Origin: Consotaella aegiceratis
GTDB taxonomy: Bacteria; Pseudomonadota; Alphaproteobacteria; Rhizobiales; Rhizobiaceae
Length of the DNA: 64,000 nt
Assembly: GCF_036541425.1 (NCBI RefSeq)
Contig: NZ_JAZHFT010000023.1
Location: forward strand, 16,516-80,515
Reading direction: 5' to 3'
Part shown: positions 26,175-35,598 of the stretch, one piece after another
Position numbering within the stretch: the first letter of the stretch is position 1
Layout of the letters: every line of letters begins with the position of its first letter
Translations under genes and position numbers: made by a program
Notes under the pieces: generated by a model
What the model was told of the DNA's origin: nothing
Databases searched by the model: none
What the model saw: the letters and a program-made list of their open reading frames with translations, nothing else

Positions 26175-26336
26175 GGGAATTTCCTCCGGGGCGCAGGCCG
26201 CGCCGAATGCGATGGGTCGCCGTCTCACAGTAGGAAGCACCCCGGCGGCCTGCAAGCACCTGCGACACGGCGGCGCGCCGGCGCCGGCGATCCATGCGGC
26301 CCCGCCCGAAGGCGAGGACCGTTCCGGCGCCTTCGT

Positions 26337-27311
26337 CTACGGCATCGTCATGATCTGGATGACCGCCGGCGTGATGATCACGGCGAACAGCACCGGCAAG
26401 AAGAACAGGATCATCGGGACGGTGAGCTTGGGCGGCAGCGCGGCGGCCCTCTTCTCGGCCTCGGCCATGCGCATGTCGCGGTTCTCCTGGGCCAGCACGC
26501 GCAGCGCCTGGCCGATCGCCGTGCCGTAGCGCTCGGCCTGGATCAGGCTCGTCACCACCGCCTTCACACCCGGCAAACCGGTGCGCAGCCCGAGATTCTC
26601 GTAGGCCTTGCGGCGATCCTGCAGATAGGAGAGCTCGGCCGTCGTCAGGTTCAGTTCCTCGGCGAGTTCGGCCGACTGCATGCCGATCTCGTCGGCCACC
26701 TTGCGGAACGCCCCTTCGATGCTCATGCCCGATTCGACGCAGATCAGCATCAGGTCGAGCGCATCCGGCCAGGCGCGGCGGATCGAGGTCTGGCGCTTGG
26801 TCGTTCGATTCTTCAGCATGATCAGCGGCAAATAATAGCCGAACGCCGCGGCGGCGGCGATGATCAGCAGTTTCACCGGCAGCGAGATCTGATCGCCGAG
26901 GACGACGAACATGTAGAAGTTCGAGGCGAGAAACCCCGCCGTCGGGGTGAGGATGCGCGCGGCCAGAAAGCGCACCACCGGCCCCCGGCCGCGATAGCCC
27001 GCCATGCGCAGAAGCTGGGCCGTTTCGGTATCTTCGGCTTTCGCCGTCAGATTGAAGCGTTCGACGATGAGCTGATAGAGCTTCTTGGGCTGCGCCCGGA
27101 GCAGCATCGGATCTCGGTGCCGGTCGTGCAGACCGGCCCGCTCGCGCAACCGGATGCGCTCGCGTTCCTCCGCAACCTGCCGCATCCGGGCAGCCAGATG
27201 ATCGCGCTGAAAATAGGGCCAGGCCACCAGCAGGATGGCGAGCACGCTCGACACCCCCGCCAGAAGCGCGATCATCGTCCTTGTGTCATGGAGCAGGTGC
27301 TGGATCGCCAT
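26337..27311 (-). CDS. tadC: Tad pilus assembly membrane protein TadC
   Basis: A protein of 324 aa, ATG at 27311. T2SF/GspF family: an N-terminal membrane helix, a cytoplasmic section, the conserved LDLMLICVESGMSIEGAFRKVADE block and ALRVLAQENRDMRMAEAEKRAAALPPKLTVPMILFFLPVLF near the C terminus, with final helices. With TadB it forms the inner-membrane platform on which the CpaF ATPase works to assemble Flp pili. It starts 13 nt after the tadB stop. Confidence 0.93.
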   Translation of the reverse strand: MAIQHLLHDTRTMIALLAGVSSVLAILLVAWPYFQRDHLAARMRQVAEERERIRLRERAGLHDRHRDPMLLRAQPKKLYQLIVERFNLTAKAEDTETAQLLRMAGYRGRGPVVRFLAARILTPTAGFLASNFYMFVVLGDQISLPVKLLIIAAAAAFGYYLPLIMLKNRTTKRQTSIRRAWPDALDLMLICVESGMSIEGAFRKVADEIGMQSAELAEELNLTTAELSYLQDRRKAYENLGLRTGLPGVKAVVTSLIQAERYGTAIGQALRVLAQENRDMRMAEAEKRAAALPPKLTVPMILFFLPVLFAVIITPAVIQIMTMP

Positions 27312-27324
27312 CCGGTCGAACGCC

Positions 27325-28332
27325 CTAGAAGTCGAAGTTGATCATCTTGCGCATCACCGCCACGCCGATCCCCATCCAGAGGGCGCAGCCGACCAATACG
27401 ATGTTGCCGATCGTCTCGCTGAACAGCAGCATGATGTAGTCCGGGCTGGTGAAGTAGACGAAGGTGGCCACCACCGGCGGCAACGCGCCGATGATGGCGG
27501 CCGACGATTTCGCCTCCTGGCTCATCGCCTTGATCTTGCCGTGCATCTTCTTGCGTTCGCGCAGCACCTTGGAGAGGTTGCCCAAGGCTTCGGAAAGACT
27601 GCCGCCTGTGCGCATCTGGATGCCGATGACGATCGCGAAGAAGTTGGCTTCCGACAGGGGCATGCGGTTGGCCAGGCGCAGGACCGCCTCGTCGATCGGC
27701 ATGCCGAGCGTCTGGTCCTCCACCAGCGTCTTGAACTCGCTGCGGACCGGCTCCTGGGCCTCGGCGGCGATGATCTTCATGCAATCGCCCAGCGGCAGTC
27801 CCGACTTGACGCCGCGCACGATGACGTCGACGGCCGTCGGAAACTCGGCACCGAAACGGGCGAACCGCCTCCGGCGTAGAAAGCCGACATAGAGATGCGG
27901 CAGGAGCAGCCCTCCCGCAAACCCGAAGCCGACCGCGGGAAGCGCGCCGATCCCCAGCATGATCGTCATCAGGAAGCAGAACAGGCCGGTCGCCAGGCAG
28001 ACGAGATAATAGGTTTTCTTGGACCAGCCGAGTTGGGCCTGGCGCATGCGCCCCATCAGGCTCGGCTTGGCCTTCGAGCGTCGGGTCTGCCTCCTCTGCC
28101 GCTCGTCGATCTCCCGCAGCGTCTCTTCGACGGATCGCTTGCGCCGATGGCCGTCGTCGCGCCGCCCTTGAGCGGCGCGCGCGGTCGCGCCGGCGATGGC
28201 GGCGAACCGGCTGTCGTAGGCGGCCTGGCGCGTGAACCACGGATAGAGCAGGGCGACCAGGGCGCCGCCGGCCCCAAACGCGGCGAATGCGATGATTGCA
28301 GCGTTGGCCTGAAGTGCGGCGATCGTCTCCAT
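27325..28332 (-). CDS. tadB: Tad pilus assembly membrane protein TadB
   Basis: A protein of 335 aa, ATG with GAGAGG upstream. GspF-type membrane protein: an N-terminal helix, a basic linker (RRKRSVEETLREIDERQRR), paired helices near 110-150, then AVDVIVRGVKSGLPLGDCMKIIA and GIQMRTGGSLSEALGNLSKVLRERKKM, ending in two helices. It is separated from cpaF by a GNAT gene on the opposite strand, so tadBC must use their own promoter in 28333-28444 or read-through across the GNAT gene. Confidence 0.93.
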   Translation of the reverse strand: METIAALQANAAIIAFAAFGAGGALVALLYPWFTRQAAYDSRFAAIAGATARAAQGRRDDGHRRKRSVEETLREIDERQRRQTRRSKAKPSLMGRMRQAQLGWSKKTYYLVCLATGLFCFLMTIMLGIGALPAVGFGFAGGLLLPHLYVGFLRRRRFARFGAEFPTAVDVIVRGVKSGLPLGDCMKIIAAEAQEPVRSEFKTLVEDQTLGMPIDEAVLRLANRMPLSEANFFAIVIGIQMRTGGSLSEALGNLSKVLRERKKMHGKIKAMSQEAKSSAAIIGALPPVVATFVYFTSPDYIMLLFSETIGNIVLVGCALWMGIGVAVMRKMINFDF

Positions 28333-28444
28333 TGCCTCTCTGTCGTTCGAGCGGATAAGCCTCGCCGCATTGAAACGCAGGAGGCGTAAGGATTGGTTAC
28401 CGTTGCCACGGCAAGCACCAGATGAGCGGGGCTTGGATCGGGAA

Positions 28445-28879
28445 ATGAGTGTTCAACTGAGGCCTTTTACAGCCGACGACTACGCTCGCGCCTTCGCTTT
28501 ATGGGAGACGACCGATGGCATCGGCCTCAGCGAAGCCGACCGGCCGACGGCGATCGCGAGCTATCTCGAGCGCAATCCCAGGACATCCTTCGTCGCGATC
28601 GACGGCGACAGGCTGATCGGGACGATCCTTTGCGGCCACGACGGCCGGCGCGGCTTCATCTACCATTTCGCCGTCGCCGCCTCGCACCGACGGCGAGGGA
28701 TCGGCAAGGCGCTGCTGCGGGCGGCGCTTCTCGCCCTCCGGACCGAAGGCATCGACAAATGCCATTTGACGGTCTTTCGATCGAATCCGGACGGCACCGC
28801 TTTCTGGCGTTCGCTCCACATGCAGGAGCGAACCGACCTGACGCTGTTTTCCTGCCTCACCGATCACCCGCTCGGCTGA
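28445..28879 (+). CDS. GNAT family N-acetyltransferase
   Basis: A protein of 144 aa from the ATG at 28445; an in-frame start 75 nt earlier would overlap the tadB promoter. The acetyl-CoA loop is clear: FAVAASHRRRGIGKALLRAAL, followed by the beta-bulge CHLTVFRSNPDGTAFWRSLHM. Substrate unknown. It is convergent with cpaF (19 nt apart) and divergent from tadB, so it is an insertion splitting the pilus locus. RimI-like or amino-acid acetyltransferases are possible. Confidence 0.88.
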   Translation: MSVQLRPFTADDYARAFALWETTDGIGLSEADRPTAIASYLERNPRTSFVAIDGDRLIGTILCGHDGRRGFIYHFAVAASHRRRGIGKALLRAALLALRTEGIDKCHLTVFRSNPDGTAFWRSLHMQERTDLTLFSCLTDHPLG

Positions 28880-28898
28880 CGGCGGGCGGGCGGCGACC

Positions 28899-30326
28899 TC
28901 AAGCGGCGTCGGCCACCTTCTCCGACGCGTCGAGGGCGGCGGCGAGGCGCTTCTCCTCGCCGAAATAGCGTGCGCGGTCCCAGAAGCCGGGGCGACCGAT
29001 GCCGGTCGAGCGGTGCTGACCGATGATCTTGCCGGCCGTGTCCTCGCCCAGGATGTCGTAGACGAAGAGGTCCTGCGTGGTGATCACGTCGCCCTCCATG
29101 CCCAGCACCTCGGTGATGTGCGTGATGCGGCGCGAGCCGTCGCGCAGGCGCGCCGCCTGGATGATCACGTCCACCGAACCGACGATGATCTCGCGCACCG
29201 TCTGGGCGGGCAGCGAGAAGCCGCCCATGGCGATCATCGATTCCATGCGCTTGAGACATTCGCGCGGGCTGTTGGAGTGGATCGTGCCCATCGATCCGTC
29301 ATGGCCGGTGTTCATCGCCTGGAGGAGATCGAACACCTCCGGCCCGCGCACCTCGCCGACGATGATGCGCTCGGGCCGCATGCGCAGGCAGTTCTTCACA
29401 AGCTGGCGCATGGTGATCTCGCCCTCGCCCTCGATGTTGGGCGGCCGGGTCTCCAGGCGCACGACGTGGGGCTGCTGCAGTTGCAGCTCGGCCGAATCCT
29501 CGCAGGTGATGACGCGCTCGTCGGTGTCGATGTAGCGGGTCAGACAGTTCAACAGCGTCGTCTTGCCCGAGCCGGTGCCGCCGGAGATCACGATGTTGCA
29601 GCGCACCCGCCCGATGATCTCGAGGATCGTGGCCCCCTCCGGCGAGATCGAGCCGTACTTCACCAACTGGTCGAGGGTGAGCTTGTCCTTCTTGAACTTT
29701 CGGATGGTCAGGCTGGGCCCGTCGAGCGACAGCGGCGGCGCGATGACGTTGACGCGCGACCCGTCGGCCAGTCGCGCGTCGCAGATCGGCGAGGATTCGT
29801 CGACGCGCCGGCCCACCTGGCTGACGATGCGCTGACAGATGTTGAGAAGCTGCTGGTTGTTCTGAAAACGGATGTCCGTCTCTTGAACCTTGCCGTCGAC
29901 TTCGATGAACACGCGGTCGCTGCCGTTGACCATGATGTCGGCGATGTCGTCGCGGGCGAGCAGCGGCTCCAACGGGCCGTAGCCGAGGACGTCGTCGCAG
30001 ACTTCCGTCACCAGCTTTTCCTGCTCCGCCACCGAGATCTGCACCTTCTTGGCGCCGATGATGTCGGTGACGACCTGGACGATCTCCTCGCGTGCCTCGT
30101 CCACGTGCATGGTCGACAGCATCGCCACGTCGATCGTATCGACGAGCGCGTCGAAGATCTGCCGCTTCAGCTCGTAGAACTTTTCGGCCCGGCCATGATT
30201 CTCGGGCCGGTCGGACCGGTCGGCGCGCTGCGGCGGCCGCTCCTCGTGGACTGGCGCGGCGGGCACGGCGTCCTTGGCCTTTGGCGCCGCAGGGGCGAGG
30301 GCGGTCTCAGTCTTCTTGCCGAACAT
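28899..30326 (-). CDS. cpaF: Tad pilus assembly ATPase CpaF/TadA
   Basis: A protein of 475 aa starting MFGKKTE at 30326 with GGAG upstream. A disordered Pro/Ala-rich N terminus precedes the type II/IV secretion ATPase: DEAREEIVQVVTDI and LLARDDIADIMVNG (N1 domain), Walker A GGTGSGKTT, the Asp box EDSAELQLQQPHVVRLETR, Walker B ERIIVGEVRG, and the His box GHDGSMGTIHSNS. It powers Flp pilus extension (and retraction in TadA-type systems). Between it and cpaE lies a 284-nt gap. Confidence 0.95.
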   Translation of the reverse strand: MFGKKTETALAPAAPKAKDAVPAAPVHEERPPQRADRSDRPENHGRAEKFYELKRQIFDALVDTIDVAMLSTMHVDEAREEIVQVVTDIIGAKKVQISVAEQEKLVTEVCDDVLGYGPLEPLLARDDIADIMVNGSDRVFIEVDGKVQETDIRFQNNQQLLNICQRIVSQVGRRVDESSPICDARLADGSRVNVIAPPLSLDGPSLTIRKFKKDKLTLDQLVKYGSISPEGATILEIIGRVRCNIVISGGTGSGKTTLLNCLTRYIDTDERVITCEDSAELQLQQPHVVRLETRPPNIEGEGEITMRQLVKNCLRMRPERIIVGEVRGPEVFDLLQAMNTGHDGSMGTIHSNSPRECLKRMESMIAMGGFSLPAQTVREIIVGSVDVIIQAARLRDGSRRITHITEVLGMEGDVITTQDLFVYDILGEDTAGKIIGQHRSTGIGRPGFWDRARYFGEEKRLAAALDASEKVADAA

Positions 30327-30610
30327 GCAGCACTCCGCAGCGGATGGACTTCGGTCCGCACGCGGCAAAGCCGCGCTTGTTCGACAACCGGTGAGCCTGC
30401 GAAGAAGCGTTCGCTATCGTGTCTCGGCAGCGGTGCGAGCCAGCTGGCTCCGCAAGCGGCCCGGTCGCGTCGGACGATCGAGACGTTAGCCCGCGGGCGC
30501 TTGCAGCGCTGTGAAACTGATAGATTCAATTGTCATCAAACACTGATTTTTCAACCGCTTAGCCGCGGTGAGATGCCGCAGGCCTCGACGCCGCGATCCG
30601 GTCGGACGAT
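30327..30610. other. Gap between cpaE and cpaF
   Basis: 284 nt with no gene. It contains AT-rich DNA (30510-30560) that could hold a promoter for cpaF, and a weak ACCGC/GCGGT hairpin before a short A/T run. Nothing firm. Confidence 0.35.
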
Positions 30611-31876
30611 TCAGCGTTTGCCGAGCAGCTTGGCGGCCAAACCGCCCGCTCTCTTGCGCGAGACCGTTTTCTGCTTGGCTGGAGAAATCGACTGGCCAAG
30701 CCGCTGGAATCCCTGCGCGACCTTCGAATTCTTCGAGACTTCGCGGATCATCTGACCGTTGTTGGCGGCCAAACCGAAGAGCTTCGCATCGAACCGGATG
30801 GTCTCGGCCGGGTCGATGCCGACCGCACTGGCAAAGGCCGCCGGCTTGATCTCCGGGCGCTTGGGAATGCCGATCTGGTTGAGCACCAGCTTCGGCGGAT
30901 CGTCGTTCGGCCGGGATTCGCCGAGAAACTCCAGGATGCCCTTCAGATTGCGCATGTTGGCGAGGTCGGGCGCGGCGGTGATGACGATCTCGTCGACATC
31001 CGACAGAAGCCGCTTCACCCAGCCCGTCCACATGTGCGGCAGGTCGAGCAGCGTCAGCCGGGCGCTCGACCGCACCACCTCCAGCAACCGGTCGAACTCC
31101 CGTTCTTCCAGGTCGTAGGCGTCGTCCAGCGACAGCGGCGGCGTGAGAAGGTTGAGGCGGTCGCTGCGCGACACCGACAGGCGGTCCAGGAGAACGCCGT
31201 CCAGCCGGTCCACGTCGCGGATCACGTCGAGGATGCCCTGCGGCGCCTCGGTGTTGAAGTCGAGACCGACCGTGCCGAACGGCAGATCCATGTCGACCAG
31301 GAGCACATCCGCGTCGAGCTCGTTGGCGAGCGCCCAGGCGGTGTTGTGGGCCACCGTCGAGGAGCCGACGCCGCCCCGCGCGCCGAAGAAGGCGCAGACT
31401 CGGCCGATGTCGAGGGTTTCGCTGCTGCGATAAAGCCGGGCGACGCTGTTGATCAGCGCCGCGATGTCCACCGGCGTCACCAGATAGTCGCTGACGCCGC
31501 GGGTCAGCAGCTCACGATAGAGCGACACGTCGTTGCGCCGGCCGACGACGATGACCTTGGTGCTCGTCAGGCAGTGCTCGGCAAGCGTTTCAAGGCGCGC
31601 GAAGAGAGCCTCGTCCTCCGCGTCGCTCTCGACGACGATCAGGTTCGGCGTCGGCGCCTGATTGTAGACGTCGATCGCCGCGCCGAGTCCCCCTGGATGG
31701 ATGCTCATGCGGGTGCGCTGCATGCGCCGGTCGCCCAGGGCGGCTTCGGCGCTGGCCTTCAGCCCCGGATCGTCGCCGAACACCGCGATCGCGATCTGCG
31801 GCACCACCACGTCCGGCAGCGCGGCGGATGCGCTCGCGCGGGCCTCATCGGGAGCTGACACAGCGATGGACGACAT
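30611..31876 (-). CDS. cpaE: Tad pilus localisation ATPase CpaE/TadZ
   Basis: A protein of 421 aa. Residues about 30-150 form an atypical receiver-like domain. The rest is a MinD/ParA-like ATPase with the deviant Walker A FFGARGGVGSST, where the second Lys is Ser as in other CpaE proteins, then LLVDMDLPFG and LLDLPHMWTGW. CpaE places the pilus machine at the cell pole. The C terminus ends in a basic tail. It follows cpaB by 42 nt. Confidence 0.93.
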   Translation of the reverse strand: MSSIAVSAPDEARASASAALPDVVVPQIAIAVFGDDPGLKASAEAALGDRRMQRTRMSIHPGGLGAAIDVYNQAPTPNLIVVESDAEDEALFARLETLAEHCLTSTKVIVVGRRNDVSLYRELLTRGVSDYLVTPVDIAALINSVARLYRSSETLDIGRVCAFFGARGGVGSSTVAHNTAWALANELDADVLLVDMDLPFGTVGLDFNTEAPQGILDVIRDVDRLDGVLLDRLSVSRSDRLNLLTPPLSLDDAYDLEEREFDRLLEVVRSSARLTLLDLPHMWTGWVKRLLSDVDEIVITAAPDLANMRNLKGILEFLGESRPNDDPPKLVLNQIGIPKRPEIKPAAFASAVGIDPAETIRFDAKLFGLAANNGQMIREVSKNSKVAQGFQRLGQSISPAKQKTVSRKRAGGLAAKLLGKR

Positions 31877-31918
31877 GGCCGGCTTGTTCCCGCTAGACGT
31901 TCGAAGAATGGGGAGCGG

Positions 31919-32722
31919 TCATCGGCCCGGCCGCTCGGTATGGCGGGAAACCTGAACGACCTCGACCTTGCCGTCGCGATGGACCCGCACGGTGGCGCCC
32001 TGACGGGCGGTCGCGCCTTCGATCTCGTCGCGGTCGGCGATCGACCGCAGCGCCAGCGACAACGTCCCTTCCGCCTGTGCGGCATTGACGACTTCCACCT
32101 GCCGGGGATCGAGTTCCAGCGTGGCGGTCCGGCCGACCACCACCTTTTGCGGATCGGCCGGGTCCATCTGCTGGGTCTGGTCGACCGCGAGCACGCGAAT
32201 GTTGCGCAGAATCGTCCGGCTGACCGGCGCACCGCTGCCGCCCCCGTCGTCGTCGGGCACGATCGTCTGCACCACGTCGACCCGGTCGTCGGGCAGCACG
32301 AAGCCGCCGGCGGTGGTTTCCGCCGAAATGCGCACCGCCGCGGCCCGCTTGCCGGGCGGCAGAAGCGCCGACATGTAGCCGAAGCCGTCGGGCGCCAGCT
32401 TGTCCTCGCGGATCGGCTCGCCGGCCGTGAACTGGCTGCGCACCATCGACCCGGCCAGGTCCTGCATGGCGTCGGGTCGAGCCGGGCGGGTGATGAGATC
32501 CTCGCTCACCGTCTCCGCCGGCCATGGCTTCCAGGCCATCATCGTCTCGTCGAGCACGGTGCCCATGCCGACCGAGGCGGCCGCCACCAGCACGTCGGTC
32601 GTCTCGACCGGCGGCGCCGGCACGATTTCGACCACGGGCTCCGGATCTTCCCCGGTCAGCGTCAGCCAGGCGGCGAGGCCGCCGCAGGCGATTGCAACGA
32701 TGAGGATGACGATTCGAATCAT
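31919..32722 (-). CDS. cpaB: Flp pilus assembly protein CpaB/RcpC
   Basis: A protein of 267 aa with an N-terminal membrane anchor (VILIVAIACGGLAAWLTL) and a periplasmic SAF domain (VLVAAASVGMGTVLDETMMAWKPWP and the GEPIREDKL beta-clip). The RcpC-type domain follows (RVDVVQTIVPDDDG, RTILRNIRVLAVDQ, KVVVGRTATLELDPRQVEVV). CpaB works with the CpaC secretin in the periplasm or outer-membrane gate. It precedes cpaE, with 101 nt to the small lipoprotein upstream. Confidence 0.93.
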   Translation of the reverse strand: MIRIVILIVAIACGGLAAWLTLTGEDPEPVVEIVPAPPVETTDVLVAAASVGMGTVLDETMMAWKPWPAETVSEDLITRPARPDAMQDLAGSMVRSQFTAGEPIREDKLAPDGFGYMSALLPPGKRAAAVRISAETTAGGFVLPDDRVDVVQTIVPDDDGGGSGAPVSRTILRNIRVLAVDQTQQMDPADPQKVVVGRTATLELDPRQVEVVNAAQAEGTLSLALRSIADRDEIEGATARQGATVRVHRDGKVEVVQVSRHTERPGR

Positions 32723-32823
32723 GCGGCTGCGTCAACCATGGTCGCGTTCCGGTGAGTGGGCGTCACTTTAGCCGGGCCGCGTTGACCGCGGGTTAACCGC
32801 GCTTCGGCCGTCCCGGCGGCCGA

Positions 32824-33105
32824 TCACTCGTCGCTCGCCTGCTCGCCGTCATCCGAAGAGCTGCTCTCCGAATCGCTTCCACTCACATGCGCCTGTTGGA
32901 CCCGCGCGGCCACCTTGCCGTCGGTGCGGATCTCGGTCGTATTGCGGTGAACGGGGAACGGGTCGATGGTCTGGATCGCGATATTGGCCTCCATGGCGTT
33001 GCCCGCGCCGAACGAGACCGAATCGCGCCGGTCGATATAGTCGGTGCATCCGCCCATGAGCACGACGGCGCCGAGAAGCATCGTCTTACGGCTGAACCGT
33101 TCCAT
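32824..33105 (-). CDS. Small pilus-locus lipoprotein (CpaD-position)
   Basis: A protein of 93 aa from the ATG with AGGAGG upstream, overlapping the end of cpaC by 20 nt. The signal peptide ends in a lipobox (VLMGGC). The mature part begins YIDRRDSVSFGAGNAM, a segment common to short CpaD-like lipoproteins between cpaC and cpaE in Hyphomicrobiales. The C terminus is a Ser/Asp/Glu-rich low-complexity tail. It is far shorter than Caulobacter CpaD, so assigning it as CpaD is tentative; it is probably a pilotin-like accessory to the secretin. Confidence 0.8.
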   Translation of the reverse strand: MERFSRKTMLLGAVVLMGGCTDYIDRRDSVSFGAGNAMEANIAIQTIDPFPVHRNTTEIRTDGKVAARVQQAHVSGSDSESSSSDDGEQASDE

Positions 33106-34615
33106 GATCGTCGGCCTCCTTCCAATCGATGATATGGCCATAGGGCCCGACGATACCCGTCCCGTCCCGGAAGGAGCGGAGCATGTCCTTGTCCACCTCC
33201 AGGAGGCCGAGCGCGAACAGCTCGAAATCGTTGGCCGGGCTGGTGCCGTCGAGCGGCGAGCGCAACCGCTCGTCGGGCCGGGCCGGGCGCACGATGCGCG
33301 GCGTCACCACGACCACCAGATCGCTCTCCTCTTTCTGGAACGAGGTCGAGCGGAACAGCGTGCCGAGGATCGGCAGCTGACCGATCCAAGGCAGTTGTTC
33401 GACGGTCCTGGAATTCACCGTCTGCAGCAGTCCGGCGAGCGCGAAGCTCTGGCCGTCGCGCAGCTCCAGCACGGTTTGGGCCTTACGCGAGGTGAAGCCC
33501 GGATTCCCGTCGACATTGACCGCATCGTCGATTTCGCTCACCTCGGTCATGATCCGCAGATTGATCAGGCCATGGTCGAGCACGGTCGGTTGGAATTCCA
33601 GGCGCACGCCGTAGGGCCTGTAGTCGGTCTGGGTGGCCGTCGTATTGCCGTTGCTCACCACGGTCTGGATCGGCACTTCGCCGCCGGCGTGGAAGCTCGC
33701 CTTCTCGCCGCTCACCGTTGCCAGGTTCGGCTGTGCCAGACGCCGCACCAGGCCCTTCGCCTCGAGCGCGTTGATGATCATGTCTACCTTGACACCGGCG
33801 CTCTCCAGCACCTGGGCGATCATCGATCCGAACGGGGTGCCCTGGGAATTTCGGCCGGTGTCCGTATCGATCTGAGAGATGACGCCCTGGTAGTTGTCGT
33901 AGCCGGCCGCCGCCTCAGGGCTTTCGGCGGCATTGAGGCGCATGCGCGAGCCCGTCACGCCAAGCGACGTGCCGCCTCTGACGCGCAGGTTGACGCCGAG
34001 GTCGCGGCCGGCGCTGCGTCGGGCCTCCAGCACCCGCACTTCGAGCGAGACCTGCTGCGCGTCGGTGACCGCGAGCGCGTTGATCACGGGATCGGTCGAG
34101 AATTGCTGGGCGATCTCCACCGCCCTCGTCACGTCCGGCGCACTGTCCACCGTGCCGGACAGATGAATGCGGTTGTTGAAGTTGGTGACCGTGACGTGCG
34201 AGCCGGGCACGGCGGCACGGATCGCCGCCTGCACCTCGCTGAAATCGATGCTGACGGTGGTGTCGAGCACGCCCAGCAGACCGTCGCCGTCATTGAAGAT
34301 GGAAATGTTGGTGACGCCGGTCGTCTTGCCCTGAATGTAGAAGGAGCGTTCCGACAGCGGCACCACGTCCGCCACGTCCATGTTGCCGACGACGAGATTG
34401 GCGAAGGGCTGGGTGGTGGTGATGGTGAAGGTCGACCCGGGCCGCACGACGATCTTCGTCACGACCCCGTTGCCGATGCGGACCAGCCGTTCCTGCGCCT
34501 GCGCCTGGAGCGGCGCCGACGGCAGGATGATCAAGCCTGCAAGCAGGGCCAAAGCAGTCAACCGCCCGCGAGTGGAGCGTTTGCTTGGGTGATCGTCATC
34601 TGGGAAAGCCCGCAC
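33086..34615 (-). CDS. cpaC: Flp pilus outer-membrane secretin CpaC/RcpA
   Basis: A protein of 509 aa, apparently from a GTG at 34615. A long basic N-region and signal peptide (LTALALLAGLIILPSAPLQA) precede the pilus assembly N-terminal domain (KIVVRPGSTFTITTTQPFANLVVGN) and a BON-like segment (GSHVTVTNFNNRIHLSGTVDSA). The secretin core follows: VSLEVRVLEARRSAGRDLGV, LAQPNLATVSGEKASFHAGGEVPI, LPWIGQLPILGTLFRS. It forms the multimeric outer-membrane channel for the pilus. Overlaps the small lipoprotein gene downstream. Confidence 0.94.
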   Translation of the reverse strand: MRAFPDDDHPSKRSTRGRLTALALLAGLIILPSAPLQAQAQERLVRIGNGVVTKIVVRPGSTFTITTTQPFANLVVGNMDVADVVPLSERSFYIQGKTTGVTNISIFNDGDGLLGVLDTTVSIDFSEVQAAIRAAVPGSHVTVTNFNNRIHLSGTVDSAPDVTRAVEIAQQFSTDPVINALAVTDAQQVSLEVRVLEARRSAGRDLGVNLRVRGGTSLGVTGSRMRLNAAESPEAAAGYDNYQGVISQIDTDTGRNSQGTPFGSMIAQVLESAGVKVDMIINALEAKGLVRRLAQPNLATVSGEKASFHAGGEVPIQTVVSNGNTTATQTDYRPYGVRLEFQPTVLDHGLINLRIMTEVSEIDDAVNVDGNPGFTSRKAQTVLELRDGQSFALAGLLQTVNSRTVEQLPWIGQLPILGTLFRSTSFQKEESDLVVVVTPRIVRPARPDERLRSPLDGTSPANDFELFALGLLEVDKDMLRSFRDGTGIVGPYGHIIDWKEADDHGTVQP

Positions 34616-34902
34616 GCCTCATCCTTTGCCCGGGCGACAGCCTGTCCCTCCAGCCGCCCGAGGCTTGTCCAGCGCTGGTCATGGGCACTCCCGCCGAGCC
34701 GGACACTTCGAAGCTCGTGTCCTCGATCGGCCGGCAGCGCAGGCCTTCCAGCGTCGCCTGTCTTTCGGAAGCGACTGTGCCTGCCTTTGGTTAATGGCCG
34801 GTCAACGGCGAGGGCCCAACACGATCGCGAGCCCGCAAAAGGGGCCCGACAGCGCCCACGGCACGGGATCTCGTCCGGCCCTGTCGTCCAGGCGCGAAGG
34901 GT
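34616..34902. other. Intergenic region upstream of cpaC
   Basis: 287 nt with no supported gene on either strand; no Flp pilin is encoded here. Two GGGCCC blocks 24 nt apart could pair. It may carry the cpaC promoter. Confidence 0.35.
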
Positions 34903-35574
34903 TCATTTCAACCGGTAGGCCACCGATCCGTCCGGCAGTTCCTGGCGCTCGAAGCGCGTCGACGGCGTCGCGCGCGTGCTTCCCGCCGGATCGATCGAAC
35001 CGACCGCCAGCGGATCCAGGCCTGACCCCTGATCCGGTCCGGGTCCGGCCGCCACCAGACTGGACGCGACATCGGTTGAGACCGTATCGGCAAGCTGGGC
35101 GATCTCGGCAACGGCCGCCGCGAAGGCCTCGTCCATTCGGGCGCCGGTATCCAACATGACGCCAGCGCTGTCCTCGACCGAGGCATGCAGGTCTCCGAGG
35201 CCCGTCTGCAGCCCCCGCAGGCCCAGATCGATCTGATCGAAGCGGGCGGTAACCGTCTCGCCCATGGCGCCGATCCGGCTCGCGACGCTCGTATCGACGC
35301 GATCGAGGCCGGAATCGAAATGATCGCCGAGCCGATGCTCGACGCCGTCGAGGGCCGACAGGCGGCGATCGATCTCGCGCAGCTCCTGAAGCGGCCGCCA
35401 CGTCACCACCGTTGCGACCGAAAGGGTCGCCGCGACCGCAAGACACGCCCCGCTGAACATCAGCACCAGGCTGTGGCTGGATCGCTTCGACGACGCCTCG
35501 ACCGCATCGTCGCGGTCCTTGTACTCGGTCTCGGAAAGCTCGATGGCCTTGGTCCAGGTCGTATACGCGTTCAC
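34903..35574 (-). CDS. Single-span membrane protein of unknown function in the Tad locus
   Basis: About 223 aa from a GTG at 35574 with AAAGGT eight nt upstream; a GTG at 35595 is the alternative. A short charged cytoplasmic N terminus is followed by one membrane helix (LVLMFSGACLAVAATLSVATVV). A long periplasmic part follows, rich in regularly spaced Leu/Val and Asp, predicted helical or coiled (REIDRRLSALDGVEHRLGDH). It ends in a short beta-like tail (RFERQELPDGSVAYRL). I do not recognise the family. It lies 3 nt past tadD at the nearest, so a pilus-related scaffold role is inferred from position only. Confidence 0.7.
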   Translation of the reverse strand: MNAYTTWTKAIELSETEYKDRDDAVEASSKRSSHSLVLMFSGACLAVAATLSVATVVTWRPLQELREIDRRLSALDGVEHRLGDHFDSGLDRVDTSVASRIGAMGETVTARFDQIDLGLRGLQTGLGDLHASVEDSAGVMLDTGARMDEAFAAAVAEIAQLADTVSTDVASSLVAAGPGPDQGSGLDPLAVGSIDPAGSTRATPSTRFERQELPDGSVAYRLK

Positions 35575-35598
35575 TGTTCGACCTTTCGTCTGCACGTC

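Noticed and set aside
25122..27341. 739-codon open frame on the plus strand
   Set aside because: Runs across the aldolase and tadC genes on the opposite strand and a gene boundary; Arg/Gln/His-rich shadow.
29013..30755. 580-codon open frame on the plus strand
   Set aside because: Antisense to cpaF; low-complexity DDDV-rich product and no ribosome site.
33044..34918. 624-codon open frame on the plus strand
   Set aside because: Antisense to the well-recognised secretin gene cpaC.
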